From Oscheius dolichura (Eukaryota; Nematoda; Chromadorea; Rhabditida; Rhabditidae), in the NCBI GenBank assembly GCA_932521035.1, contig OW051492.1, positions 1 through 64,000 of the forward strand: a stretch of 64,000 nt of DNA, written 5' to 3'. Position 1 is the first letter of the stretch, and each line of letters begins with the position of its first letter. A program made the position numbers and the translations under genes. The notes below the pieces were generated by a model, which searched no databases, was not told where the DNA came from, and saw only the letters and a program-made list of their open reading frames with translations. Positions 1 through 10,277 of the stretch are shown piece by piece.

Positions 1-94
1 CTCCAATCATTAGGCTTTTATTCCGTACTGGCCTGTTCAAATTGCCCAAGAGATTTGTATTGGCTTACCCCCTATTTTTGGACTATAATAGTTT
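1..94 (+). repeat. Truncated S unit at window start
   Basis: The window opens at unit base 98 of an S unit: it has G141 and the short linker. The array therefore extends to the left of the window. Confidence 0.95.
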
Positions 95-790
95 TTGGGC
101 TATAAAACGCTATTCGGTCAGCGAACCCTATTCGATCTTGGATTATTCGTACTCTACTCGTCGAGCTCTACAAGAAGAGTGGTCGAACGTTCTCCAATCA
201 TTAGGCTTTTATTCCGTACTGGCCTGTTCAAATTGCCCAAGAGATTTGTATTGGCTTACCCCCTATTTTTGGACTATAATAGTTTTTGGGCTATAAAACG
301 CTATTCGGTCAGACAACCCTATTAGCTCTGTGGTTATTCGTACTCTACTCGTCGAGCTCTACAAGAAGAGTGGTCGAACGTTCTCCAATCATTAGGCTTT
401 TATTCCGTACTGGCCTGTTCAAATTTCCCAAGAGATTTGTATTGGCGTAAACCCTGGTTTATGATCTAGGAGCCATAACGTGGCTCAAAGGCGTCCTCCT
501 GTGACGGGAGCTAGTTTTTTAGACTCAGCTCGATGAGGCGGTTCGAATGAGTACAAATTCGAACCTCCTACCCTCTTTTCCAAAAACTGCCCCATATTAC
601 TGTACCTTTTTCTGGATTATAATAGTTTTTGGGCTATAAAACGCTATTCGGTCAGCGAACCCTATTCGATCTTGGATTATTCGTACTCTACTCGTCGAGC
701 TCTACAAGAAGAGTGGTCGAACGTTCTCCAATCATTAGGCTTTTATTCCGTACTGGCCTGTTCAAATTTCCCAAGAGATTTGTATTGGCT

Positions 791-804
791 TAAACCCTGG
801 TTTA
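791..804. repeat. Inverted repeat 1 of L linker, at the S/L divergence point
   Basis: Arms TAAACC and GGTTTA with a 2-nt CT centre, in the reference L unit. S and L sequences part company at unit base 165, inside the left arm. The L3 tail (C168T) changes one innermost base pair of this dyad; L1 and L2 keep it intact. Present in every L unit and absent from S. Confidence 0.85.
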
Positions 805-812
805 TGATCTAG

Positions 813-829
813 GAGCCATAACGTGGCTC
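813..829. repeat. Inverted repeat 2 of L linker
   Basis: Perfect 6-bp arms GAGCCA and TGGCTC around a 5-nt TAACG loop, in the reference L unit. Seen in all L units except the one starting at 40674, where a G-to-A change at 40860 breaks one pair. It could form a hairpin in single-stranded DNA or RNA; function unknown. Confidence 0.85.
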
Positions 830-838
830 AAAGGCGTC

Positions 839-853
839 CTCCTGTGACGGGAG
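839..853. repeat. Inverted repeat 3 of L linker (weak)
   Basis: Arms CTCC and GGAG with a 7-nt loop. The variable T217 (T or G) lies in the loop at 845. A G-to-C change at 54617 in one unit also falls in the loop. Only 4 bp, so by itself this is weak; it is listed because it sits in a row with four other dyads. Confidence 0.5.
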
Positions 854-866
854 CTAGTTTTTTAGA

Positions 867-880
867 CTCAGCTCGATGAG
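867..880. repeat. Inverted repeat 4 of L linker (weak)
   Basis: Arms CTCA and TGAG with a 6-nt loop GCTCGA, directly after the T6 run at 858-863. The short stem could arise by chance; it is supported only by its place in the dyad cluster. Confidence 0.45.
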
Positions 881-882
881 GC

Positions 883-908
883 GGTTCGAATGAGTACAAA
901 TTCGAACC
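883..908. repeat. Inverted repeat 5 of L linker (9-bp perfect arms)
   Basis: Arms GGTTCGAAT (883-891) and ATTCGAACC (900-908) around an 8-nt loop. Beyond one C/T mismatch a further AGG/CCT pairing extends the stem to 12 pairs. Each arm contains TTCGAA. This is the strongest dyad in either monomer and is L-specific; I saw no unit in which it is broken. The left arm also resembles a Pol III B box, but the symmetry itself explains the sequence equally well. Confidence 0.88.
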
Positions 909-971
909 TCCTACCCTCTTTTCCAAAAACTGCCCCATATTACTGTACCTTTTTCTGGATTATAATAGTTT

Positions 972-1162
972 TTGGGCTATAAAACGCTATTCGGTCAGCG
1001 AACCCTATTCGATCTTGGATTATTCGTACTCTACTCGTCGAGCTCTACAAGAAGAGTGGTCGAACGTTCTCCAATCATTAGGCTTTTATTCCGTACTGGC
1101 CTGTTCAAATTGCCCAAGAGATTTGTATTGGCTTACCCCCTATTTTTGGACTATAATAGTTT
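972..1162 (+). repeat. Reference short monomer S (191 bp, aS)
   Basis: Representative S unit. By hand count it has 80 G+C of 191 bases and 10 CpG. The S-specific linker is at 1136-1151 (five C, then a T-rich stretch, then GGAC), followed by TATAATAG that opens the next core. Marks: a-type head (GCGAACC at unit 27-33, CGATCTTGGA at 39-48), G at unit base 141 (1112). A SacI-type site GAGCTC lies in the core at unit bases 69-74 and is seen in all units. 84 of 85 S units carry G141; the exception starts at 42923. No ATG-started frame of note and no RNA-gene structure seen. Confidence 0.97.
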
Positions 1163-4100
1163 TTGGGCTATAAAACGCTATTCGGTCAGCGAACCCTATT
1201 CGATCTTGGATTATTCGTACTCTACTCGTCGAGCTCTACAAGAAGAGTGGTCGAACGTTCTCCAATCATTAGGCTTTTATTCCGTACTGGCCTGTTCAAA
1301 TTGCCCAAGAGATTTGTATTGGCTTACCCCCTATTTTTGGACTATAATAGTTTTTGGGCTATAAAACGCTATTCGGTCAGACAACCCTATTAGCTCTGTG
1401 GTTATTCGTACTCTACTCGTCGAGCTCTACAAGAAGAGTGGTCGAACGTTCTCCAATCATTAGGCTTTTATTCCGTACTGGCCTGTTCAAATTTCCCAAG
1501 AGATTTGTATTGGCGTAAACCCTGGTTTATGATCTAGGAGCCATAACGTGGCTCAAAGGCGTCCTCCTGTGACGGGAGCTAGTTTTTTAGACTCAGCTCG
1601 ATGAGGCGGTTCGAATGAGTACAAATTCGAACCTCCTACCCTCTTTTCCAAAAACTGCCCCATATTACTGTACCTTTTTCTGGATTATAATAGTTTTTGG
1701 GCTATAAAACGCTATTCGGTCAGCGAACCCTATTCGATCTTGGATTATTCGTACTCTACTCGTCGAGCTCTACAAGAAGAGTGGTCGAACGTTCTCCAAT
1801 CATTAGGCTTTTATTCCGTACTGGCCTGTTCAAATTGCCCAAGAGATTTGTATTGGCTTACCCCCTATTTTTGGACTATAATAGTTTTTGGGCTATAAAA
1901 CGCTATTCGGTCAGCGAACCCTATTCGATCTTGGATTATTCGTACTCTACTCGTCGAGCTCTACAAGAAGAGTGGTCGAACGTTCTCCAATCATTAGGCT
2001 TTTATTCCGTACTGGCCTGTTCAAATTGCCCAAGAGATTTGTATTGGCTTACCCCCTATTTTTGGACTATAATAGTTTTTGGGCTATAAAACGCTATTCG
2101 GTCAGACAACCCTATTAGCTCTGTGGTTATTCGTACTCTACTCGTCGAGCTCTACAAGAAGAGTGGTCGAACGTTCTCCAATCATTAGGCTTTTATTCCG
2201 TACTGGCCTGTTCAAATTTCCCAAGAGATTTGTATTGGCGTAAACCCTGGTTTATGATCTAGGAGCCATAACGTGGCTCAAAGGCGTCCTCCTGTGACGG
2301 GAGCTAGTTTTTTAGACTCAGCTCGATGAGGCGGTTCGAATGAGTACAAATTCGAACCTCCTACCCTCTTTTCCAAAAACTGCCCCATATTACTGTACCT
2401 TTTTCTGGATTATAATAGTTTTTGGGCTATAAAACGCTATTCGGTCAGCGAACCCTATTCGATCTTGGATTATTCGTACTCTACTCGTCGAGCTCTACAA
2501 GAAGAGTGGTCGAACGTTCTCCAATCATTAGGCTTTTATTCCGTACTGGCCTGTTCAAATTTCCCAAGAGATTTGTATTGGCTTAAACCCTGGTTTATGA
2601 TCTAGGAGCCATAACGTGGCTCAAAGGCGTCCTCCTGTGACGGGAGCTAGTTTTTTAGACTCAGCTCGATGAGGCGGTTCGAATGAGTACAAATTCGAAC
2701 CTCCTACCCTCTTTTCCAAAACTGCCCCATATTACTGTACCTTTTTCTGGATATAATAGTTTTTGGGCTATAAAACGCTATTCGGTCAGCGAACCCTATT
2801 CGATCTTGGATTATTCGTACTCTACTCGTCGAGCTCTACAAGAAGAGTGGTCGAACGTTCTCCAATCATTAGGCTTTTATTCCGTACTGGCCTGTTCAAA
2901 TTGCCCAAGAGATTTGTATTGGCTTACCCCCTATTTTTGGACTATAATAGTTTTTGGGCTATAAAACGCTATTCGGTCAGCGAACCCTATTCGATCTTGG
3001 ATTATTCGTACTCTACTCGTCGAGCTCTACAAGAAGAGTGGTCGAACGTTCTCCAATCATTAGGCTTTTATTCCGTACTGGCCTGTTCAAATTGCCCAAG
3101 AGATTTGTATTGGCTTACCCCCTATTTTTGGACTATAATAGTTTTTGGGCTATAAAACGCTATTCGGTCAGACAACCCTATTAGCTCTGTGGTTATTCGT
3201 ACTCTACTCGTCGAGCTCTACAAGAAGAGTGGTCGAACGTTCTCCAATCATTAGGCTTTTATTCCGTACTGGCCTGTTCAAATTTCCCAAGAGATTTGTA
3301 TTGGCGTAAACCCTGGTTTATGATCTAGGAGCCATAACGTGGCTCAAAGGCGTCCTCCTGTGACGGGAGCTAGTTTTTTAGACTCAGCTCGATGAGGCGG
3401 TTCGAATGAGTACAAATTCGAACCTCCTACCCTCTTTTCCAAAAACTGCCCCATATTACTGTACCTTTTTCTGGATTATAATAGTTTTTGGGCTATAAAA
3501 CGCTATTCGGTCAGCGAACCCTATTCGATCTTGGATTATTCGTACTCTACTCGTCGAGCTCTACAAGAAGAGTGGTCGAACGTTCTCCAATCATTAGGCT
3601 TTTATTCCGTACTGGCCTGTTCAAATTGCCCAAGAGATTTGTATTGGCTTACCCCCTATTTTTGGACTATAATAGTTTTTGGGCTATAAAACGCTATTCG
3701 GTCAGCGAACCCTATTCGATCTTGGATTATTCGTACTCTACTCGTCGAGCTCTACAAGAAGAGTGGTCGAACGTTCTCCAATCATTAGGCTTTTATTCCG
3801 TACTGGCCTGTTCAAATTGCCCAAGAGATTTGTATTGGCTTACCCCCTATTTTTGGACTATAATAGTTTTTGGGCTATAAAACGCTATTCGGTCAGACAA
3901 CCCTATTAGCTCTGTGGTTATTCGTACTCTACTCGTCGAGCTCTACAAGAAGAGTGGTCGAACGTTCTCCAATCATTAGGCTTTTATTCCGTACTGGCCT
4001 GTTCAAATTTCCCAAGAGATTTGTATTGGCGTAAACCCTGGTTTATGATCTAGGAGCCATAACGTGGCTCAAAGGCGTCCTCCTGTGACGGGAGCTAGTT

Positions 4101-4555
4101 TTTTAGACTCAGCTCGATGAGGCGGTTCGAATGAGTACAAATTCGAACCTCCTACCCTCTTTTCCAAAAACTGCCCCATATTACTGTACCTTTTTCTGGA
4201 TTATAATAGTTTTTGGGCTATAAAACGCTATTCGGTCAGCGAACCCTATTCGATCTTGGATTATTCGTACTCTACTCGTCGAGCTCTACAAGAAGAGTGG
4301 TCGAACGTTCTCCAATCATTAGGCTTTTATTCCGTACTGGCCTGTTCAAATTTCCCAAGAGATTTGTATTGGCTTAAACCCTGGTTTATGATCTAGGAGC
4401 CATAACGTGGCTCAAAGGCGTCCTCCTGTGACGGGAGCTAGTTTTTTAGACTCAGCTCGATGAGGCGGTTCGAATGAGTACAAATTCGAACCTCCTACCC
4501 TCTTTTCCAAAAACTGCCCCATATTACTGTACCTTTTTCTGGATTATAATAGTTT
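972..4555 (+). repeat. 1793-bp higher-order repeat, two tandem copies
   Basis: Each copy is aS-aS-bL2-aS-aS-bL2-aL1. Copy 1 units start at 972, 1163, 1354, 1697, 1888, 2079, 2422; copy 2 at 2763, 2954, 3145, 3488, 3679, 3870, 4213. Copy 1 is 1791 bp because its last L unit has lost one A from an A5 run near 2720 and one T just before the TATAATAG near 2754. Those two losses create a chance 93-codon ATG frame at 2683-2964. Confidence 0.93.
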
Positions 4556-7500
4556 TTGGGCTATAAAACGCTATTCGGTCAGCGAACCCTATTCGATCTT
4601 GGATTATTCGTACTCTACTCGTCGAGCTCTACAAGAAGAGTGGTCGAACGTTCTCCAATCATTAGGCTTTTATTCCGTACTGGCCTGTTCAAATTGCCCA
4701 AGAGATTTGTATTGGCTTACCCCCTATTTTTGGACTATAATAGTTTTTGGGCTATAAAACGCTATTCGGTCAGCGAACCCTATTCGATCTTGGATTATTC
4801 GTACTCTACTCGTCGAGCTCTACAAGAAGAGTGGTCGAACGTTCTCCAATCATTAGGCTTTTATTCCGTACTGGCCTGTTCAAATTGCCCAAGAGATTTG
4901 TATTGGCTTACCCCCTATTTTTGGACTATAATAGTTTTTGGGCTATAAAACGCTATTCGGTCAGCGAACCCTATTCGATCTTGGATTATTCGTACTCTAC
5001 TCGTCGAGCTCTACAAGAAGAGTGGTCGAACGTTCTCCAATCATTAGGCTTTTATTCCGTACTGGCCTGTTCAAATTGCCCAAGAGATTTGTATTGGCGT
5101 AAACCCTGGTTTATGATCTAGGAGCCATAACGTGGCTCAAAGGCGTCCTCCTGTGACGGGAGCTAGTTTTTTAGACTCAGCTCGATGAGGCGGTTCGAAT
5201 GAGTACAAATTCGAACCTCCTACCCTCTTTTCCAAAAACTGCCCCATATTACTGTACCTTTTTCTGGATTATAATAGTTTTTGGGCTATAAAACGCTATT
5301 CGGTCAGCGAACCCTATTCGATCTTGGATTATTCGTACTCTACTCGTCGAGCTCTACAAGAAGAGTGGTCGAACGTTCTCCAATCATTAGGCTTTTATTC
5401 CGTACTGGCCTGTTCAAATTTCCCAAGAGATTTGTATTGGCTTAAACCCTGGTTTATGATCTAGGAGCCATAACGTGGCTCAAAGGCGTCCTCCTGTGAC
5501 GGGAGCTAGTTTTTTAGACTCAGCTCGATGAGGCGGTTCGAATGAGTACAAATTCGAACCTCCTACCCTCTTTTCCAAAAACTGCCCCATATTACTGTAC
5601 CTTTTTCTGGATTATAATAGTTTTTGGGCTATAAAACGCTATTCGGTCAGCGAACCCTATTCGATCTTGGATTATTCGTACTCTACTCGTCGAGCTCTAC
5701 AAGAAGAGTGGTCGAACGTTCTCCAATCATTAGGCTTTTATTCCGTACTGGCCTGTTCAAATTGCCCAAGAGATTTGTATTGGCTTACCCCCTATTTTTG
5801 GACTATAATAGTTTTTGGGCTATAAAACGCTATTCGGTCAGCGAACCCTATTCGATCTTGGATTATTCGTACTCTACTCGTCGAGCTCTACAAGAAGAGT
5901 GGTCGAACGTTCTCCAATCATTAGGCTTTTATTCCGTACTGGCCTGTTCAAATTGCCCAAGAGATTTGTATTGGCTTACCCCCTATTTTTGGACTATAAT
6001 AGTTTTTGGGCTATAAAACGCTATTCGGTCAGACAACCCTATTAGCTCTGTGGTTATTCGTACTCTACTCGTCGAGCTCTACAAGAAGAGTGGTCGAACG
6101 TTCTCCAATCATTAGGCTTTTATTCCGTACTGGCCTGTTCAAATTTCCCAAGAGATTTGTATTGGCGTAAACCCTGGTTTATGATCTAGGAGCCATAACG
6201 TGGCTCAAAGGCGTCCTCCTGTGACGGGAGCTAGTTTTTTAGACTCAGCTCGATGAGGCGGTTCGAATGAGTACAAATTCGAACCTCCTACCCTCTTTTC
6301 CAAAAACTGCCCCATATTACTGTACCTTTTTCTGGATTATAATAGTTTTTGGGCTATAAAACGCTATTCGGTCAGCGAACCCTATTCGATCTTGGATTAT
6401 TCGTACTCTACTCGTCGAGCTCTACAAGAAGAGTGGTCGAACGTTCTCCAATCATTAGGCTTTTATTCCGTACTGGCCTGTTCAAATTTCCCAAGAGATT
6501 TGTATTGGCTTAAACCCTGGTTTATGATCTAGGAGCCATAACGTGGCTCAAAGGCGTCCTCCTGTGACGGGAGCTAGTTTTTTAGACTCAGCTCGATGAG
6601 GCGGTTCGAATGAGTACAAATTCGAACCTCCTACCCTCTTTTCCAAAAACTGCCCCATATTACTGTACCTTTTTCTGGATTATAATAGTTTTTGGGCTAT
6701 AAAACGCTATTCGGTCAGCGAACCCTATTCGATCTTGGATTATTCGTACTCTACTCGTCGAGCTCTACAAGAAGAGTGGTCGAACGTTCTCCAATCATTA
6801 GGCTTTTATTCCGTACTGGCCTGTTCAAATTGCCCAAGAGATTTGTATTGGCTTACCCCCTATTTTTGGACTATAATAGTTTTTGGGCTATAAAACGCTA
6901 TTCGGTCAGCGAACCCTATTCGATCTTGGATTATTCGTACTCTACTCGTCGAGCTCTACAAGAAGAGTGGTCGAACGTTCTCCAATCATTAGGCTTTTAT
7001 TCCGTACTGGCCTGTTCAAATTGCCCAAGAGATTTGTATTGGCTTACCCCCTATTTTTGGACTATAATAGTTTTTGGGCTATAAAACGCTATTCGGTCAG
7101 CGAACCCTATTCGATCTTGGATTATTCGTACTCTACTCGTCGAGCTCTACAAGAAGAGTGGTCGAACGTTCTCCAATCATTAGGCTTTTATTCCGTACTG
7201 GCCTGTTCAAATTGCCCAAGAGATTTGTATTGGCGTAAACCCTGGTTTATGATCTAGGAGCCATAACGTGGCTCAAAGGCGTCCTCCTGTGACGGGAGCT
7301 AGTTTTTTAGACTCAGCTCGATGAGGCGGTTCGAATGAGTACAAATTCGAACCTCCTACCCTCTTTTCCAAAAACTGCCCCATATTACTGTACCTTTTTC
7401 TGGATTATAATAGTTTTTGGGCTATAAAACGCTATTCGGTCAGCGAACCCTATTCGATCTTGGATTATTCGTACTCTACTCGTCGAGCTCTACAAGAAGA

Positions 7501-8827
7501 GTGGTCGAACGTTCTCCAATCATTAGGCTTTTATTCCGTACTGGCCTGTTCAAATTTCCCAAGAGATTTGTATTGGCTTAAACCCTGGTTTATGATCTAG
7601 GAGCCATAACGTGGCTCAAAGGCGTCCTCCTGTGACGGGAGCTAGTTTTTTAGACTCAGCTCGATGAGGCGGTTCGAATGAGTACAAATTCGAACCTCCT
7701 ACCCTCTTTTCCAAAAACTGCCCCATATTACTGTACCTTTTTCTGGATTATAATAGTTTTTGGGCTATAAAACGCTATTCGGTCAGCGAACCCTATTCGA
7801 TCTTGGATTATTCGTACTCTACTCGTCGAGCTCTACAAGAAGAGTGGTCGAACGTTCTCCAATCATTAGGCTTTTATTCCGTACTGGCCTGTTCAAATTG
7901 CCCAAGAGATTTGTATTGGCTTACCCCCTATTTTTGGACTATAATAGTTTTTGGGCTATAAAACGCTATTCGGTCAGCGAACCCTATTCGATCTTGGATT
8001 ATTCGTACTCTACTCGTCGAGCTCTACAAGAAGAGTGGTCGAACGTTCTCCAATCATTAGGCTTTTATTCCGTACTGGCCTGTTCAAATTGCCCAAGAGA
8101 TTTGTATTGGCTTACCCCCTATTTTTGGACTATAATAGTTTTTGGGCTATAAAACGCTATTCGGTCAGACAACCCTATTAGCTCTGTGGTTATTCGTACT
8201 CTACTCGTCGAGCTCTACAAGAAGAGTGGTCGAACGTTCTCCAATCATTAGGCTTTTATTCCGTACTGGCCTGTTCAAATTTCCCAAGAGATTTGTATTG
8301 GCGTAAACCCTGGTTTATGATCTAGGAGCCATAACGTGGCTCAAAGGCGTCCTCCTGTGACGGGAGCTAGTTTTTTAGACTCAGCTCGATGAGGCGGTTC
8401 GAATGAGTACAAATTCGAACCTCCTACCCTCTTTTCCAAAAACTGCCCCATATTACTGTACCTTTTTCTGGATTATAATAGTTTTTGGGCTATAAAACGC
8501 TATTCGGTCAGCGAACCCTATTCGATCTTGGATTATTCGTACTCTACTCGTCGAGCTCTACAAGAAGAGTGGTCGAACGTTCTCCAATCATTAGGCTTTT
8601 ATTCCGTACTGGCCTGTTCAAATTTCCCAAGAGATTTGTATTGGCTTAAACCCTGGTTTATGATCTAGGAGCCATAACGTGGCTCAAAGGCGTCCTCCTG
8701 TGACGGGAGCTAGTTTTTTAGACTCAGCTCGATGAGGCGGTTCGAATGAGTACAAATTCGAACCTCCTACCCTCTTTTCCAAAAACTGCCCCATATTACT
8801 GTACCTTTTTCTGGATTATAATAGTTT
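4556..8827 (+). repeat. 2136-bp dimeric higher-order repeat (four 1068-bp blocks)
   Basis: Four blocks of S-S-L-L start at 4556, 5624, 6692 and 7760. They alternate strictly: aS-aS-agL2-aL1 (4556, 6692) and aS-aS-bL2-aL1 (5624, 7760), so the true period is 2136 bp. The agL2 units (4938, 7074) carry an S-like left part (a head, G141) joined to an L2 tail. Confidence 0.94.
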
Positions 8828-9743
8828 TTGGGCTATAAAACGCTATTCGGTCAGCGAACCCTATTCGATCTTGGGTTATTCGTACTCTACTCGTCGAGCT
8901 CTACAAGAAGAGTGGTCGAACGTTCTCCAATCATTAGGCTTTTATTCCGTACTGGCCTGTTCAAATTGCCCAAGAGATTTGTATTGGCTTACCCCCTATT
9001 TTTGGACTATAATAGTTTTTGGGCTATAAAACGCTATTCGGTCAGCGAACCCTATTCGATCTTGGATTATTCGTACTCTACTCGTCGAGCTCTACAAGAA
9101 GAGTGGTCGAACGTTCTCCAATCATTAGGCTTTTATTCCGTACTGGCCTGTTCAAATTGCCCAAGAGATTTGTATTGGCTTACCCCCTATTTTTGGACTA
9201 TAATAGTTTTTGGGCTATAAAACGCTATTCGGTCAGACAACCCTATTAGCTCTGTGGTTATTCGTACTCTACTCGTCGAGCTCTACAAGAAGAGTGGTCG
9301 AACGTTCTCCAATCATTAGGCTTTTATTCCGTACTGGCCTGTTCAAATTGCCCAAGAGATTTGTATTGGCTTACCCCCTATTTTTGGACTATAATAGTTT
9401 TTGGGCTATAAAACGCTATTCGGTCAGCGAACCCTATTCGATCTTGGATTATTCGTACTCTACTCGTCGAGCTCTACAAGAAGAGTGGTCGAACGTTCTC
9501 CAATCATTAGGCTTTTATTCCGTACTGGCCTGTTCAAATTTCCCAAGAGATTTGTATTGGCTTAAACCCTGGTTTATGATCTAGGAGCCATAACGTGGCT
9601 CAAAGGCGTCCTCCTGTGACGGGAGCTAGTTTTTTAGACTCAGCTCGATGAGGCGGTTCGAATGAGTACAAATTCGAACCTCCTACCCTCTTTTCCAAAA
9701 ACTGCCCCATATTACTGTACCTTTTTCTGGATTATAATAGTTT
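8828..9743 (+). repeat. 916-bp block aS-aS-bgS-aL1
   Basis: Units start at 8828, 9019, 9210, 9401. The first S carries A48G at 8875, shared only with the unit at 12414. The unit at 9210 is a b head on a short G141 tail, a rare combination seen in four units only. Confidence 0.93.
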
Positions 9744-10277
9744 TTGGGCTATAAAACGCTATTCGGTCAGCGAACCCTATTCGATCTTGGATTATTCGTA
9801 CTCTACTCGTCGAGCTCTACAAGAAGAGTGGTCGAACGTTCTCCAATCATTAGGCTTTTATTCCGTACTGGCCTGTTCAAATTGCCCAAGAGATTTGTAT
9901 TGGCTTACCCCCTATTTTTGGACTATAATAGTTTTTGGGCTATAAAACGCTATTCGGTCAGCGAACCCTATTCGATCTTGGATTATTCGTACTCTACTCG
10001 TCGAGCTCTACAAGAAGAGTGGTCGAACGTTCTCCAATCATTAGGCTTTTATTCCGTACTGGCCTGTTCAAATTTCCCAAGAGATTTGTATTGGCTTAAA
10101 CCCTGGTTTATGATCTAGGAGCCATAACGTGGCTCAAAGGCGTCCTCCTGTGACGGGAGCTAGTTTTTTAGACTCAGCTCGATGAGGCGGTTCGAATGAG
10201 TACAAATTCGAACCTCCTACCCTCTTTTCCAAAAACTGCCCCATATTACTGTACCTTTTTCTGGATTATAATAGTTT
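9744..10277 (+). repeat. 534-bp block aS-aL1
   Basis: Units start at 9744 (aS) and 9935 (aL1). The junction between the two copies of the 3586-bp tandem duplication (6349-9934 and 9935-13520) falls at 9935. Confidence 0.93.

Larger units (their letters stand above)
95..971 (+). repeat. 877-bp block aS-bL2-aL1
   Basis: Units start at 95 (aS), 286 (bL2) and 629 (aL1). The b head (GACAACC and TAGCTCTGTGG replacing the a-type bases) follows an S unit here, as it does everywhere in the window. Confidence 0.94.
629..971 (+). repeat. Reference long monomer L (343 bp, aL1)
   Basis: Representative L unit, the most abundant type. Bases 629-792 and 961-971 are the core shared with S; 793-960 is the L-specific linker (about 46% GC by hand count, against about 41% in the core). 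The linker holds five consecutive inverted repeats, a T6 run at 858-863 and T4/T5 runs at 919-922 and 950-954. It carries T at unit base 141 (769), T162 (790), C168 (796) and T217 (845). Its only ATG frame of note is a 30-codon frame at 890-982 that crosses into the next unit and looks incidental. 343 bp is close to two nucleosome lengths; this is only a length comparison. Confidence 0.97.

Noticed and set aside
791-800. Telomere-like words (TAAACCCT in L, AACCCTA in all units)
   Set aside because: Only single copies of a heptamer-like word per monomer, never in tandem; expected by chance in a repeated sequence.
813-908. tRNA gene in the L linker
   Set aside because: GGTTCGAAT resembles a T-loop, but the flanking stem bases do not pair, no acceptor stem or anticodon arm can be drawn, and a T6 run interrupts it.
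1128-1157. Bacterial sigma70-type promoter at S junctions (TTGGCT, 18 bp, TATAAT)
   Set aside because: Four of six bases in the -35 match by chance is common, nothing downstream is coding, and the array is not bacterial in character.
972-1364. Recurring open frames of 76, 124 and 130 codons as a repeated protein family
   Set aside because: They start at TTG, not ATG. Successive monomers are read in different frames because 191 and 343 are not multiples of 3, and indels are tolerated without compensation. No signal, domain or ribosome-binding context is visible. They are a by-product of repeat sequence poor in stop codons.
2683-2964. 93-codon ATG frame (and a similar 82-codon one at 24995-25243)
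   Set aside because: The same ATG in normal L units opens only a 30-codon frame (for example 890-982). The longer versions exist only because single-base indels shift the frame in one L unit each.
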